This document shows positions 17,926 through 26,230 of a DNA stretch of 64,000 nucleotides, piece after piece. The number at the start of each line of letters is the position of its first letter. Position 1 is the first letter of the stretch. The notes under the pieces are model-generated. The model ran no database searches. It saw only the letters and a program-made list of their open reading frames with translations, and was not told where the DNA came from. A program made the translations under genes and the position numbers. Source of the stretch: Parvibaculaceae bacterium (GTDB taxonomy: Bacteria > Pseudomonadota > Alphaproteobacteria > Parvibaculales > Parvibaculaceae); contig JAPWJY010000008.1 in NCBI GenBank assembly GCA_028283765.1, positions 997,001-1,061,000 of the forward strand, given 5' to 3'.

Positions 17926-18726
17926 ATGCCGGATTTGCTTCAGGACAGGACCGCCATCGTCACCGGGGCCGCGCGCGGCATCGGCAAGGCCATCGCCACC
18001 AGCTTTGCCCTTGAGGGGGCAAAAGTCATGCTGTGCGACGTGGATGAAGAGGAGGGACAGGCGGTCGCCGATGAACTGGTCAGGCAGGGCTTGACGGCGG
18101 CGTTCCGCTATTGCGACGTCGCCGAGCGGCTGGACGTGCGCAATCTCGTGCGCGCGACATGCGATCAGTTCGAGGCGCTTGATATTGTCGTCAACAATGC
18201 GGGGATAGCGGCGGGCGGGGATTTCCTGACGCTCAGCGAAGAGAGCTTCGACGAGGTCATCCGCACCAATCTCAAGGGCACCTTCCTCGTGGCGCAGGCG
18301 GCGGCCCAGGAGATGGTCCGTCAGGTCGAGGCGGGCGGCAGGCCGGGCACCATCATCAACATGTCCTCGGTCAACGGCGTCGTCGCCCTGCCGGGGCAGA
18401 CCGCCTATTGCGCCTCCAAGGGGGGCATCCAGCAGCTCACGAAATCGATCGCGGTGGCCCTTGCGCCTCATGGCATCCGGGTCAACGCCATCGGTCCCGG
18501 CAGCATCGAAACCGACATGCTGGCGGGGGTGAACTCGACGCCCGGCGCGATGGAGACGATCCTTGCCCGCACGCCGCTCGGCCGCATCGCCTCGCCCGGC
18601 GAGGTGGCCTCCATCGCCCTGTTCCTCGCGTCCGATCTGGCAAGCTATGTGACCGGAGAAACCATCTATGTCGATGGTGGACGCCTCGCGCTCAACTACA
18701 CCATGCCGGTGAAGGGACAGGACTGA
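17926..18726 (+). CDS. Short-chain dehydrogenase/reductase
   Basis: A 266-residue classical SDR. It shows the cofactor motif TGAARGIGKAIA (about 13-24), NNAG (about 89-92), the catalytic Ser region NMSSVNGVVALPGQ and YCASK (about 163-167), and a C-terminal VTGETIYVDGGRLALNY. These features match 3-oxoacyl-ACP reductase or glucose-1-dehydrogenase-like enzymes; substrate is not deducible. It is 5 bp downstream of prpE and ends near an inverted repeat. Confidence 0.87.
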   Translation: MPDLLQDRTAIVTGAARGIGKAIATSFALEGAKVMLCDVDEEEGQAVADELVRQGLTAAFRYCDVAERLDVRNLVRATCDQFEALDIVVNNAGIAAGGDFLTLSEESFDEVIRTNLKGTFLVAQAAAQEMVRQVEAGGRPGTIINMSSVNGVVALPGQTAYCASKGGIQQLTKSIAVALAPHGIRVNAIGPGSIETDMLAGVNSTPGAMETILARTPLGRIASPGEVASIALFLASDLASYVTGETIYVDGGRLALNYTMPVKGQD

Positions 18727-18736
18727 AAGAAGAGCA

Positions 18737-18768
18737 GGCCATATCATCTTTTCACTGATGATATGGCC
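18737..18768. terminator. Inverted repeat between convergent SDR and clc genes
   Basis: GGCCATATCATC and GATGATATGGCC form a perfect 12-bp stem with an 8-nt loop, TTTTCACT. There is no T-run on either side, so termination strength is uncertain. Its position between converging stops supports a terminator role. Confidence 0.55.
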
Positions 18769-18830
18769 GGCGCTGATGGCGGGACTGTAACGCCCTAGTC
18801 CTCGCGAGTCCGCTTTGTCGGCATGCGCCT

Positions 18831-20087
18831 TCATGATTCTTCGGGAACGGCGCTCCGGTGTTTGCCGTGCTTGCGGTGGCCTACGCGCTGGGCGCGGTAA
18901 ATGCCGGTGTGACCCGAGAACAGATAGGCCGTAATGCAGCCGATCGCGGCCAGCGGGCCGATTTCCGTCCCGAACAGTTCCATGGCCATGAGGGTCGTGG
19001 CGATGGGGGTGTTGGCGGCCCCGGAGAACACGGCGACGAAGCCGATCCCGGCCAGCATGGGGAACGGCAGATGCAGAAGGGGGGCCAGAGCGTTGCCCAG
19101 CGTTGCGCCGATGTAGAACAGTGGCGTGACTTCCCCGCCCTTGAACCCGGTGCCGAGCGAAAGGACCGTGAACACCAGTTTGCCGAGGAAGTCCCAGGGC
19201 TGCATCGGCTCCTGGAAGGAGCGCACGATGTCGGGAATGCCAAGGCCAATATAGTGGTAGCCGTCAAGCGCCCACACGGCCGTTGCCACGGCAATGCCGC
19301 CTGCGGCGGGGCGCAGAGGCGCGTAGGTAATGAAACGCCTGACCAGCGCGCTGAGCCTGTGGGTAGCCGTGGCAAACAACATGCCGACGAGGCCGAACAC
19401 GATCCCGGCGGCGACCACGGCCATCACGCTCCACAAGCCGGTGGGCACGATTTCGCCGGTCACGTAATGCGTGTGGTGAATGCCCCAGGCCAGACATACC
19501 TGATCGGCGACGATGCCGGCCACGATGCACGGGAACAGCGCGTCATAGCGCATGCGTCCGATGGCGAGGACTTCAAGGCCGAACACGGCGCCCGCCAGCG
19601 GCGTACCGAACACGGATGCGAAACCGGCGCTGATGCCGGCCATTAACAGGATGCGCCGATCCTCATGTTTCAGGCGAAACACATGGGTAAGCTGGTCGGC
19701 CAGCGCACCGCCCATCTGTACAGCGGTTCCTTCGCGGCCGACCGATGCGCCGAACAGGTGAGAAACGATGGTGCCGCCCAGCACCAGCGGCACCATGCGC
19801 AAGGGCACGATTTTCCTGGGATCATGGATCTCGTCAATGATGAGATTGTTGCCGCCATCGACGGTCTTGCCGAAGAAATGGTAGACCCACCCGACGCTGA
19901 ACCCGGCAACTGGCAGCAGCCAGATGATCCAGCGGTGCGCTTCACGCCAGGCCGTGGCCTGATCGAGGGAAACGAGGAAGAAGGCGGAGGCGGTGCCTGC
20001 CAGGAAAGCGGCAACGCTGGCGATGACGAGCCATTTGCCGATGTAGGGCAACAGCTCAAATTGTTCTGGTCGGTTGAATCGGCGCAT
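18831..20087 (-). CDS. CLC-family fluoride/proton antiporter (CLC-F type)
   Basis: A 418-residue polytopic membrane protein of the CLC family. Features that point to the fluoride-specific subclade are GGNNLIIDEIH where chloride CLCs have GSGIP, GREGTAVQMGGALADQ containing the gating Glu, and GFKGGEVTPLFYIGATLGN. CLC-F proteins export F- against H+ and protect against fluoride toxicity. The decisive support is a fluoride riboswitch in its leader. I chose ATG 20087 (MRRFNRPEQF), preceded by AGCAGGT; an in-frame ATG at 20162 falls inside the leader hairpin and is unlikely. It is sometimes annotated simply as voltage-gated chloride channel. Confidence 0.85.
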   Translation of the reverse strand: MRRFNRPEQFELLPYIGKWLVIASVAAFLAGTASAFFLVSLDQATAWREAHRWIIWLLPVAGFSVGWVYHFFGKTVDGGNNLIIDEIHDPRKIVPLRMVPLVLGGTIVSHLFGASVGREGTAVQMGGALADQLTHVFRLKHEDRRILLMAGISAGFASVFGTPLAGAVFGLEVLAIGRMRYDALFPCIVAGIVADQVCLAWGIHHTHYVTGEIVPTGLWSVMAVVAAGIVFGLVGMLFATATHRLSALVRRFITYAPLRPAAGGIAVATAVWALDGYHYIGLGIPDIVRSFQEPMQPWDFLGKLVFTVLSLGTGFKGGEVTPLFYIGATLGNALAPLLHLPFPMLAGIGFVAVFSGAANTPIATTLMAMELFGTEIGPLAAIGCITAYLFSGHTGIYRAQRVGHRKHGKHRSAVPEES

Positions 20088-20144
20088 CGGTCTACCTGCT
20101 CGAATGAAACGGGCTGACCAGTGGCAAGGGATGTGAACGCGAAC

Positions 20145-20180
20145 GCCTACAGCCCCGACCATGGTCAGGTGTCTGTAGGC
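20145..20180 (-). promoter_or_regulatory. Expression-platform hairpin of the fluoride riboswitch
   Basis: GCCTACAG (20180-20173) and CTGTAGGC (20152-20145) can form a perfect 8-bp stem, with an inner palindrome GACCATGGTC. The 5' arm shares its GCC with the aptamer pseudoknot, so the two folds compete. There is only a weak T-rich tail, so whether control is by termination or by translation is not clear. Confidence 0.6.
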
Positions 20181-20230
20181 GTCATCAGCAGCAATGAGTT
20201 CGCTGCGGTTAAAGGAGGAACGCCATCTCC
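20172..20230 (-). ncRNA. Fluoride riboswitch (crcB motif)
   Basis: The minus-strand leader of the CLC gene contains GGAGATGGCGTTCCTCC, then an AAC-containing linker, a GCAGC/GCTGC hairpin, and CTGATGACGCCTACAGA. This follows the layout of the Pseudomonas eriC fluoride riboswitch as I recall it. The P1 stem is GGAG/CTCC, and the loop GGCGT pairs with the 3' ACGCC as a pseudoknot. Position directly upstream of a CLC-F gene fits. Fluoride binding would stabilise the pseudoknot and permit expression. Confidence 0.88.
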
Positions 20231-20281
20231 TGCCGGACGCTTACCGGATACTCGCCAGTTCGTCCAGATTGATTTCGGCAA

Positions 20282-20315
20282 AAACAAAAATGACGCCCGC
20301 GAGGGGGGCGTCATT
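20282..20315 (-). terminator. Rho-independent terminator after trcR
   Basis: On the minus strand AATGACGCCC pairs with GGGCGTCATT, followed by TTTGTTTT. It separates trcR from the riboswitch-controlled CLC gene, so the latter is transcribed on its own. Confidence 0.88.
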
Positions 20316-20348
20316 TCAGATTTTCTTCGGACAGAGAGAAAGCCGGAT

Positions 20349-21065
20349 CTAGTTCTCGTCTTCATCCTCGACGGAAGTCTTTTCCGAGCCGCCCAGCTTG
20401 GCGAACACATGGTCGGCGCTGTAGCCCTGATCGCCTTCCTTTTCTTCCTTTTCAGGCTCGGAATAGATCCGGCTGACGGTTTCCGAGGCGGGCAGAAGGG
20501 TCTGGCCTTCTTCGAGCGGCGGACGGTTCTTGTCGGCGCGCTTGGAAGCCTTCTGCACGGCGGCGTCGAGTTCGATCTGCGAGCACAGGCCCAGCGTCAC
20601 CGGATCGACCGGCTTGATGTTGGGCGAATTCCAGTGGCTGCGGTCCTTCACGCTCTGGATCGTCGGCTTGGTCGTGCCGACGAGCTTGGAAATCTGTGCA
20701 TCGGTCAGTTCGGGATGGTTGCGGACCAGCCAAGCGATGGCGTCCGGCCGGTCCTGACGGCGCGACACGGGCGTGTAGCGGGGGCCCTTGCGCGGCTTGA
20801 TCACCGGCAGCTTGTGCTTGCTCTCGGCAAACATCAGCCGGGCGTTGGCGCTCTTCTGGCAGCGCTCGATTTCCGAGCGGCTGAGCTGGCCTGATGCGAC
20901 CGGGTCCATGCCCTTGATGCCCTGGGCCACGTCGCCATCGGCGATCCCTTTCACTTCCAGCGGGTGGAGGCCGCAGAATTCGGCAACCTGCTCGAAAGTG
21001 AGGGAGGTGTTCTCGACAAGCCAGACGGCGGTTGCCTTGGGCATGAGCGGTGGACGTTGAGTCAT
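20349..21065 (-). CDS. trcR: TrcR-like RNA polymerase-associated cell-cycle regulator (DUF1013)
   Basis: A 238-residue protein of the DUF1013 family, nearly confined to alphaproteobacteria. It starts MTQRPPLMPKATAVWLVENT and contains two helix-turn-helix-like parts, SLTFEQVAEFCGLHPLEV (about 20-37) and LTDAQISKLVGTTKPTIQSV (about 116-135). The C-terminal tail is acidic. In Caulobacter the DUF1013 protein TrcR was reported to travel with RNA polymerase and affect cell-cycle genes; the role here is by homology. ATG 21065 is used, with the upstream frame extension to 21164 judged spurious. A GGAGAG ribosome-binding site precedes it. Confidence 0.88.
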   Translation of the reverse strand: MTQRPPLMPKATAVWLVENTSLTFEQVAEFCGLHPLEVKGIADGDVAQGIKGMDPVASGQLSRSEIERCQKSANARLMFAESKHKLPVIKPRKGPRYTPVSRRQDRPDAIAWLVRNHPELTDAQISKLVGTTKPTIQSVKDRSHWNSPNIKPVDPVTLGLCSQIELDAAVQKASKRADKNRPPLEEGQTLLPASETVSRIYSEPEKEEKEGDQGYSADHVFAKLGGSEKTSVEDEDEN

Positions 21066-21190
21066 GTTCTCTCCTTTGGTCCAGCCGGATTTCAACCGGT
21101 TGAACGGGACCTCAGTCCAAACAATAAGGGAATTGGCCCCTATATAGGCTGAAAGCCCCGCCATGAAAAGGGGGAGGCTCCGGGGACGGC

Positions 21191-22192
21191 TCAGACTGTC
21201 AGCACGATCTTCCCGATATGGCTGCTGGTTTCCATCAGCTCATGGGCGCGGGCCGCCTCGGCCAGCGGAAAGGTCTTTTCAATCAGGGGCTTGACCCGTC
21301 CGGCCTCGATCAGGGGCCAGATATTCCGCCTGAGCGCTGCTGTCAGCCGGGCCTTTTCCTCAAGGCTGCGGGCGCGCAGCGTCGAGCCAGTCAGGGTCAG
21401 GCTCTTGAGCATCATGAGCATGAAATCCACCTCGGCCTTCGAGCCGTTGAGGAAGGCGATGGAAACGATCCGGCCGCCTTGCGCGGCGGAATTGATGTTT
21501 CGCTGCACATAGTCGCCACCGACCATGTCCAGAATCACGTCGACGCCCCGGCCACCGGTCAGGCCCTTGATTTCCTTGACGAAATCCTGCTCGCGATAAT
21601 TGATGGCCTTCTCGGCCCCGAGCCGCTCGCAGGCGGCGCATTTTTCAGGATTGCCGGCTGTTGCGAACACGCGCGCGCCCATGGCTTTGGCGATCTGGAT
21701 GGCGGTGGTGCCGATGCCGCTCGATCCACCGTGGATGAGCAGGCTTTCCCCGGCCTTCAGGCTGCCGCCTTCGAACACGTTGGCCCAGACTGTGAAGAAT
21801 GTTTCAGGGATGCCTCCGGCCTCGATGTCCGTGATGCCCCTGGGAATGGGGAGCACATGGGATTCATGGACGAGGCAATATTCGGCATAACCGCCGCCGC
21901 CGACCAGAGCGCAGACCCGTTCGCCGGTTGTCCAGCGGGTGACGCCCGGGCCGACACCCGCCACTTCGCCCGCAACCTCAAGGCCCGGGGTCGTCGGCGC
22001 GCCTGGCGGCGGATTGTAGAAGCCCTGCCGCTGGAACACGTCGGGGCGGTTGATGCCCGCCGCCTTCACCCGGATCAGGATCTCGCCCTCGCCCGGCACC
22101 GGCACGGCGATGGTTTCGGGCACCAGCACCTCGGGTCCTCCCGGTTCGCGAATGGCGATGGCGGTCATGGTGGCGGGGAGGGAAGCGGACAT
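21191..22192 (-). CDS. NAD(P)H-quinone oxidoreductase (PIG3/QOR type)
   Basis: A 333-residue zinc-free medium-chain dehydrogenase. It contains the segment VKAAGINRPDVFQRQGFYNPPPG near the start (in two parts), PGLEVAGEV, CALVGGGGYAEYC, and the NADPH-binding turn HGGSSGIGTTAIQIAKAMGA. These match the PIG3-like quinone oxidoreductases (TIGR02824). The enzyme reduces quinones or enones with NADPH. ATG 22192 (MSAS) and ATG 22198 are both possible. It is divergent from the DUF1192 gene. Confidence 0.88.
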   Translation of the reverse strand: MSASLPATMTAIAIREPGGPEVLVPETIAVPVPGEGEILIRVKAAGINRPDVFQRQGFYNPPPGAPTTPGLEVAGEVAGVGPGVTRWTTGERVCALVGGGGYAEYCLVHESHVLPIPRGITDIEAGGIPETFFTVWANVFEGGSLKAGESLLIHGGSSGIGTTAIQIAKAMGARVFATAGNPEKCAACERLGAEKAINYREQDFVKEIKGLTGGRGVDVILDMVGGDYVQRNINSAAQGGRIVSIAFLNGSKAEVDFMLMMLKSLTLTGSTLRARSLEEKARLTAALRRNIWPLIEAGRVKPLIEKTFPLAEAARAHELMETSSHIGKIVLTV

Positions 22193-22294
22193 GGGCACCT
22201 CGGTTGATATGGCGGGGCAGGACGGCCAGAGTGATTATTCCCGGGCGTGAACTCAAGGTGCAAACTGCGGGAAGACAGGAATGGAGGGCTGGCG

Positions 22295-22495
22295 ATGAGC
22301 TTTGACGATCTGGAACCGCGCCGCCGCCGGGGCGACGCCCTTGGCGTGCTGCTGAAGGAAGATCTGAGCCTGTTCGGTCTTGAGGAGCTGGAAGAGAGAA
22401 TCGAGGCGCTGGAAGGCGAGATCGGGCGGGTGAAGGCGCAGATGGAGAAAAAACGGGGTTCGCGCAGCGATGCTGAATCCCTGTTCAGGAAATAG
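22295..22495 (+). CDS. DUF1192 family protein
   Basis: A 66-residue acidic then basic helical protein, MSFDDLEPRRRRGDALG, then LSLFGLEELEERIEALEGEIGRV and a Lys/Arg-rich end. It matches DUF1192, a small alphaproteobacterial family without known function. A GGAGGG-type ribosome-binding site lies 8-10 bp upstream of the ATG. Confidence 0.82.
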   Translation: MSFDDLEPRRRRGDALGVLLKEDLSLFGLEELEERIEALEGEIGRVKAQMEKKRGSRSDAESLFRK

Positions 22496-22502
22496 CCCCT
22501 TC

Positions 22503-22519
22503 GTTTACATCCGGTAAAC
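22503..22519. repeat. Operator-like palindrome downstream of DUF1192
   Basis: GTTTAC-ATCCG-GTAAAC is a perfect 6-bp inverted repeat 8 bp after the DUF1192 stop, followed by a TATCAT hexamer at 22530-22535. It could mark a promoter for a short transcript ending at the next terminator, or be incidental. Confidence 0.35.
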
Positions 22520-22603
22520 CTGTCCAGCCTATCATGATTGGGCGTATCCAGCGATGGATCAGAGCGGATCCGGCTCTGGTGGACGCCTCCCTATACCAAC
22601 TCG

Positions 22604-22633
22604 GCCGCGGGCATCCCCCGCGGCTTCTTTTGT
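22604..22633 (+). terminator. Rho-independent terminator, plus strand
   Basis: GCCGCGGG (22604-22611) pairs with CCCGCGGC (22617-22624) and is followed by TTCTTTTGTT. It lies 108 bp after the DUF1192 stop, leaving an intervening stretch with no coding sequence. Confidence 0.85.
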
Positions 22634-22648
22634 TCCAGCCCAATGCGA

Positions 22649-22676
22649 AAGGCCCTGCATGTTCATGCAGGGCCTT
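22649..22676 (-). terminator. Rho-independent terminator after rpmE
   Basis: AAGGCCCTGCATG and CATGCAGGGCCTT form a perfect 13-bp stem with a 2-nt centre. On the minus strand it is followed by TCGC rather than a long T-run, but its position 36 bp after rpmE supports termination. Confidence 0.8.
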
Positions 22677-22711
22677 GAGAAATTCAGAAATTCTTGTGGA
22701 ACAGGAAAGGC

Positions 22712-22951
22712 TTAGCCCTTCTTGCGGCTCGCGAAGATGTCCGCACCGTACTTCTTGTTGAAGCGGCTGACGCGGCCACCGCGGTCGAGCAGGGTCTGGT
22801 TGCCGCCGGTCCAGGCCGGATGGGTGTTCGGGTCGATGTCCAGCGAAAGGACAGCGCCTTCCGTCCGGTAGGTCGACTTGGTCTCAAAAGTGGTCCCGTC
22901 CGTCATCGTAACGGTGATGAGGTGATAGTCGGGATGACCTTCCTTTTTCAT
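22712..22951 (-). CDS. rpmE: 50S ribosomal protein L31
   Basis: A 79-residue bL31 starting [20 protein letters not shown]. The core segment contains [16 protein letters not shown] and the ending [16 protein letters not shown]. The CxxC zinc-ribbon Cys residues are absent, so this is the zinc-independent form usual in alphaproteobacteria. It bridges the ribosomal subunits. The gene is monocistronic and divergent from the ABC transporter gene. Confidence 0.95.
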   Translation of the reverse strand: MKKEGHPDYHLITVTMTDGTTFETKSTYRTEGAVLSLDIDPNTHPAWTGGNQTLLDRGGRVSRFNKKYGADIFASRKKG

Positions 22952-23294
22952 GACGCGCGCCTTCCTTGGAGAATCTCACAAATGAATGAAGGGCGTGCGC
23001 GCAGAAAGCCACCGGCTTTGCGCTGCGAAACGCCCAGGTTGCGGGCTTATAGCCAAGCCCCGGCCTCCGCGCAAGCAAATTGAGGGGCTTTCTCCATCCG
23101 CCAGTCCATGCGCCGGTTTGCGCGGACATGACGCATCCGGGGGGATCAACGCGGCATTGTCCCCACACGCAAGGGGGCTTATATCGGAACCTGTAGAGGT
23201 TATAAGAGAGGCTGCCCCCGCAGGCGGGGCGCATCGTCCTTCACGCTCCCGGCACACACTCCCGGCGCTTTCACGAACCCGAGGCCTTGGAACC
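22952..23294. promoter_or_regulatory. Divergent upstream region with a candidate promoter
   Basis: This 343-bp gap between rpmE and the ABC transporter gene contains no convincing gene, although the ABC reading frame stays open through it. A plus-strand promoter candidate is TTGTCC (23157-23162) and TATATC (23180-23185) with 17-bp spacing. A small hairpin AACCT-GTAG-AGGTT follows at about 23188-23201. Confidence 0.45.
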
Positions 23295-25139
23295 ATGAGT
23301 ACGTCGACGAATTCGGCTGTCGAGGCCATCGAGGAAGAAGCCGCCCGCCGCCGCAAGGCGAAGACGGTGAAGCCGCTGAAGGGGCTCCAGCCTTTCCTCG
23401 CGCGCTACAAGGGGTCGATCTTCCTCGCCATGGTGGCGCTCATCGTCGCCACGGTTGCGACGCTGAGCTTCCCCGTCGCCGTCCGCCGCCTGATGGATCA
23501 GGGCTTCTCCCATTCCAATGCCGAATTTATCGACACCTATTTCCTCGCGCTGATCGGGGTGGCGCTGGTGCTGGGGATTTCCAGCGCCTCGCGCTTCTAT
23601 CTGGTGAGCTGGATCGGCGAGCGCGTGGTCGCCGACCTGCGCTCGGCCGTATACAGCCATGTCCTGCGGCTCTCGCCCGCCTTCTTCGAGGTGACGCGCA
23701 CCGGCGAGGTGCTGTCACGTCTGACTGCCGACACCACGCTGATCAAGACCGTGGTGGGCTCGTCGGCCTCCGTGGCGCTGCGCAATCTTTTCCTGTTTCT
23801 CGGCGCGGCCACCATGATGGCGATTTCCAGCCCGCGCCTGTCGGGCTTTGTGCTGCTGGCGCTGCCTGTCATCGTGCTGCCGCTTGTCATCTTCGGCCGC
23901 TGGGTGCGCCGCCTGTCGCGCGCAAGCCAGGACCGGCTGGCGGACACCAGCGCCTTCGGCACGGAAAGCCTCGGCGCGATCCAGACCGTGCAGGCCTTCA
24001 CCCATGAAGAGGTTGACGACGCCCGTTTCCACGCCATCGTCGAGCAGGCTTTTGCCGCCTCGAAAAACCGGATCACGGCGCGCTCGGTCCTGACCGCGCT
24101 GGTGTTTTTCCTCGGGCTCTCCAGCATCGTCGTCGTGCTCTGGATCGGCGCCAAGGATGTGCTGGCCGGCACCATGACCGGCGGCGGCCTGCTCCAGTTC
24201 ATTCTCTATGCGGTCTTTGCCTCCAGCGCGCTTGCGGCTCTCTCCGAGGTCTGGGGCGACATGCAGATGGCGGCGGGTGCGACCGAGCGGCTGATCGAAC
24301 TTCTGCATACGGAGTCCGAGATCAGGGCTCCCGCCGCGGCGGTGGTGCTGCCAAGCCCGGCCCGGGGCGAGATCCGCTTCGAGCATGTGCGCTTCGCCTA
24401 TCCGACGCGGCCCGAGCATGCAGCGCTGAATGATTATTCCCTTGCCGTGGAGCCCGGTGAAACGGTCGCGATCGTCGGCCCGTCCGGCGCGGGCAAAAGC
24501 ACGGTGCTCCAGCTTCTGCTGCGGTTCTACGATCCGCAGTCGGGCCGCATCCTGCTCGATGGCGTCGATCTGAAGGCGGCGGCACCCGAGGATGTGCGCG
24601 CCCGCCTCGCCGTGGTGCCGCAGGAGACCGCCATATTCGGCATGACCATCCGCGAAAACATTCGCTATGGCAGGCCCGACGCGACCGACGAGGAAGTGCG
24701 CGCCGCCGCGCGCGCCGCGAATATCTCAAGCTTCATCGAAAGCCTGCCCGGCGATTATGGCACGCCGGTGGGCGAGCGCGGCATCACGCTCTCGGGCGGC
24801 CAGCGCCAGCGCATCGCCATTGCCCGCGCCGTGCTGCGTGATGCGCCCGTGCTGCTGCTTGACGAGGCGACGAGCGCGCTCGACGCCGAGAGCGAGCGCC
24901 TTGTGCAGGATGCGCTTGAAAAGCTCATGGTCGGCCGCACCACCATCGTCATCGCCCATCGTCTGGCGACCGTGCTCAAGGCCGACCGGATCGTGGTGAT
25001 GGAGGAGGGCGGCATCGTCGCCACCGGCACCCACGACGATCTGGTGCGTCAGGGCGGCCTTTACGCCCGCCTCGCCCGGTTGCAGTTCGCGGGCAGCTTC
25101 GACGATCTGCCCGGCCGCGGCGCGGCCGTGGTGGGATAG
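23295..25139 (+). CDS. ABC exporter, fused permease and ATPase (MsbA-like)
   Basis: A 614-residue type IV ABC half-transporter. About six transmembrane helices occupy residues 35-330 and the nucleotide-binding domain the rest. The NBD has Walker [10 protein letters not shown] (about 395-403), Q-loop VPQET, signature [14 protein letters not shown], Walker [13 protein letters not shown] and H-loop IAHR, all intact. The resemblance is to lipid or drug exporters of the MsbA/LmrA class; substrate is unknown. ATG 23295 ([15 protein letters not shown]) is taken; in-frame sequence upstream to 22986 is non-coding in character. It acts as a homodimer in the inner membrane by family analogy. Confidence 0.9.
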   Translation: MSTSTNSAVEAIEEEAARRRKAKTVKPLKGLQPFLARYKGSIFLAMVALIVATVATLSFPVAVRRLMDQGFSHSNAEFIDTYFLALIGVALVLGISSASRFYLVSWIGERVVADLRSAVYSHVLRLSPAFFEVTRTGEVLSRLTADTTLIKTVVGSSASVALRNLFLFLGAATMMAISSPRLSGFVLLALPVIVLPLVIFGRWVRRLSRASQDRLADTSAFGTESLGAIQTVQAFTHEEVDDARFHAIVEQAFAASKNRITARSVLTALVFFLGLSSIVVVLWIGAKDVLAGTMTGGGLLQFILYAVFASSALAALSEVWGDMQMAAGATERLIELLHTESEIRAPAAAVVLPSPARGEIRFEHVRFAYPTRPEHAALNDYSLAVEPGETVAIVGPSGAGKSTVLQLLLRFYDPQSGRILLDGVDLKAAAPEDVRARLAVVPQETAIFGMTIRENIRYGRPDATDEEVRAAARAANISSFIESLPGDYGTPVGERGITLSGGQRQRIAIARAVLRDAPVLLLDEATSALDAESERLVQDALEKLMVGRTTIVIAHRLATVLKADRIVVMEEGGIVATGTHDDLVRQGGLYARLARLQFAGSFDDLPGRGAAVVG

Positions 25140-25199
25140 GGCAAAAGTTCCATCCCCATCCGCCCCTCCGGGGAAGAGGGCCGGGGTGGGGCGCGCCCC

Positions 25200-26222
25200 T
25201 CACTTCTCTGTCAGCTTGAACTCGATCCGGCGGTTCTTCTTCGCTGCATCGGGGCTGTTGCCCTGCACAAGCGGCTGATATTCGCCAAAGCCCGCCGCCA
25301 CGAGATGCTCCGGGGGCACGCCCCTGGCTTGCAGGTCGTTGACGACGGCGATGGCGCGGGCGGTCGAGAGATACCAGTTGGAGGGATATTGCGCCGTCTT
25401 GATCGGATGGGCGTCGGTGTGGCCGTCCACGCGCAGCACCCAGGGAATATCCCTGGGAATTTCCGAGGCGATCTTGCTGACGGCGTCGGCGATCCGCGCC
25501 AGTTGCTGGCGGCCGCCGGGGCTGATGTCGGCCGAACCTGAGGCGAAGAAAATCTCCGACTGGATGACGAAGCGGTCACCAACGATGGTGATGTCGGGCC
25601 GGTCGCCCAGAATCTCGCGCAGGCGGCCGAAGAATTCGGAGCGGTATTTCGCCAGTTCCTGCACCTTCTGGGCAAGGGCCGCATTGAGCCGCTTGCCGAG
25701 ATCGACGATCTGGGCTTGGCTTTCCTTGTCCTTCTGCTCGGAAGCATTGAGGGCGTCTTCCAGCGCGGCAAGCTGGCGGCGCATGGCCGAAATCTGCTGG
25801 TTCAGCAGTTCCACCTGACTGAGCGCATCGCTGGAAATCTTCTTCTGCTTGTCGATCTCCGTCTGCAGGGCAGGGATCTGATTTGCCTCTCCCTGCGACC
25901 GGGAGACAAGGCCGTTCAGCCGGTCGCGCTCCGCGGTGCTGCTGGCGAGCGATTCCTGAAGCGAATAGATGGTGGCGCGCAAATCGGCGTTTTCCCGCTT
26001 GCCGATGGAAAGCTGGCTGGTCAGCGCGGCGATCTGGTCTTTCAGCGCCTCAAGCGCCGTGTCCTTGCTGGTCACGGTCTGGGTCAGGATGAACTGGGTC
26101 AGCATGAAGATCGTGATCAGGAAGATCAGCACGAGCAGCAGGCTCGACATGGCGTCGACAAAGCCGGGCCAGTAATCCGCGCTGGGGGCGCGGCCCCTGA
26201 TGCGTCTGCCGCCGCGGGCCAT
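25200..26222 (-). CDS. MotB/OmpA-like peptidoglycan-binding membrane protein
   Basis: A 340-residue protein with one N-terminal transmembrane helix (about 18-45, FVDAMSSLLLVLIFLITIFMLTQ). A long periplasmic coiled coil (about 50-200) and a C-terminal OmpA domain follow (FVIQSEIFFASGSADISPGG to NRRIEFKLTEK). The FVDAMSSLLLVL helix has the single Asp seen in MotB/TolR/ExbD-type proton channels. It lies 8 bp downstream of a MotA/ExbB-like gene, so the pair probably forms a proton-driven motor coupled to the cell wall. This is a conserved alphaproteobacterial pair distinct from flagellar MotAB and TolQR, and its function is not established. Confidence 0.8.
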   Translation of the reverse strand: MARGGRRIRGRAPSADYWPGFVDAMSSLLLVLIFLITIFMLTQFILTQTVTSKDTALEALKDQIAALTSQLSIGKRENADLRATIYSLQESLASSTAERDRLNGLVSRSQGEANQIPALQTEIDKQKKISSDALSQVELLNQQISAMRRQLAALEDALNASEQKDKESQAQIVDLGKRLNAALAQKVQELAKYRSEFFGRLREILGDRPDITIVGDRFVIQSEIFFASGSADISPGGRQQLARIADAVSKIASEIPRDIPWVLRVDGHTDAHPIKTAQYPSNWYLSTARAIAVVNDLQARGVPPEHLVAAGFGEYQPLVQGNSPDAAKKNRRIEFKLTEK

Positions 26223-26230
26223 CTAGCGCC

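Noticed and set aside
22496-22603. tRNA gene
   Set aside because: No acceptor stem, T-loop GTTCGA or anticodon arm could be arranged.
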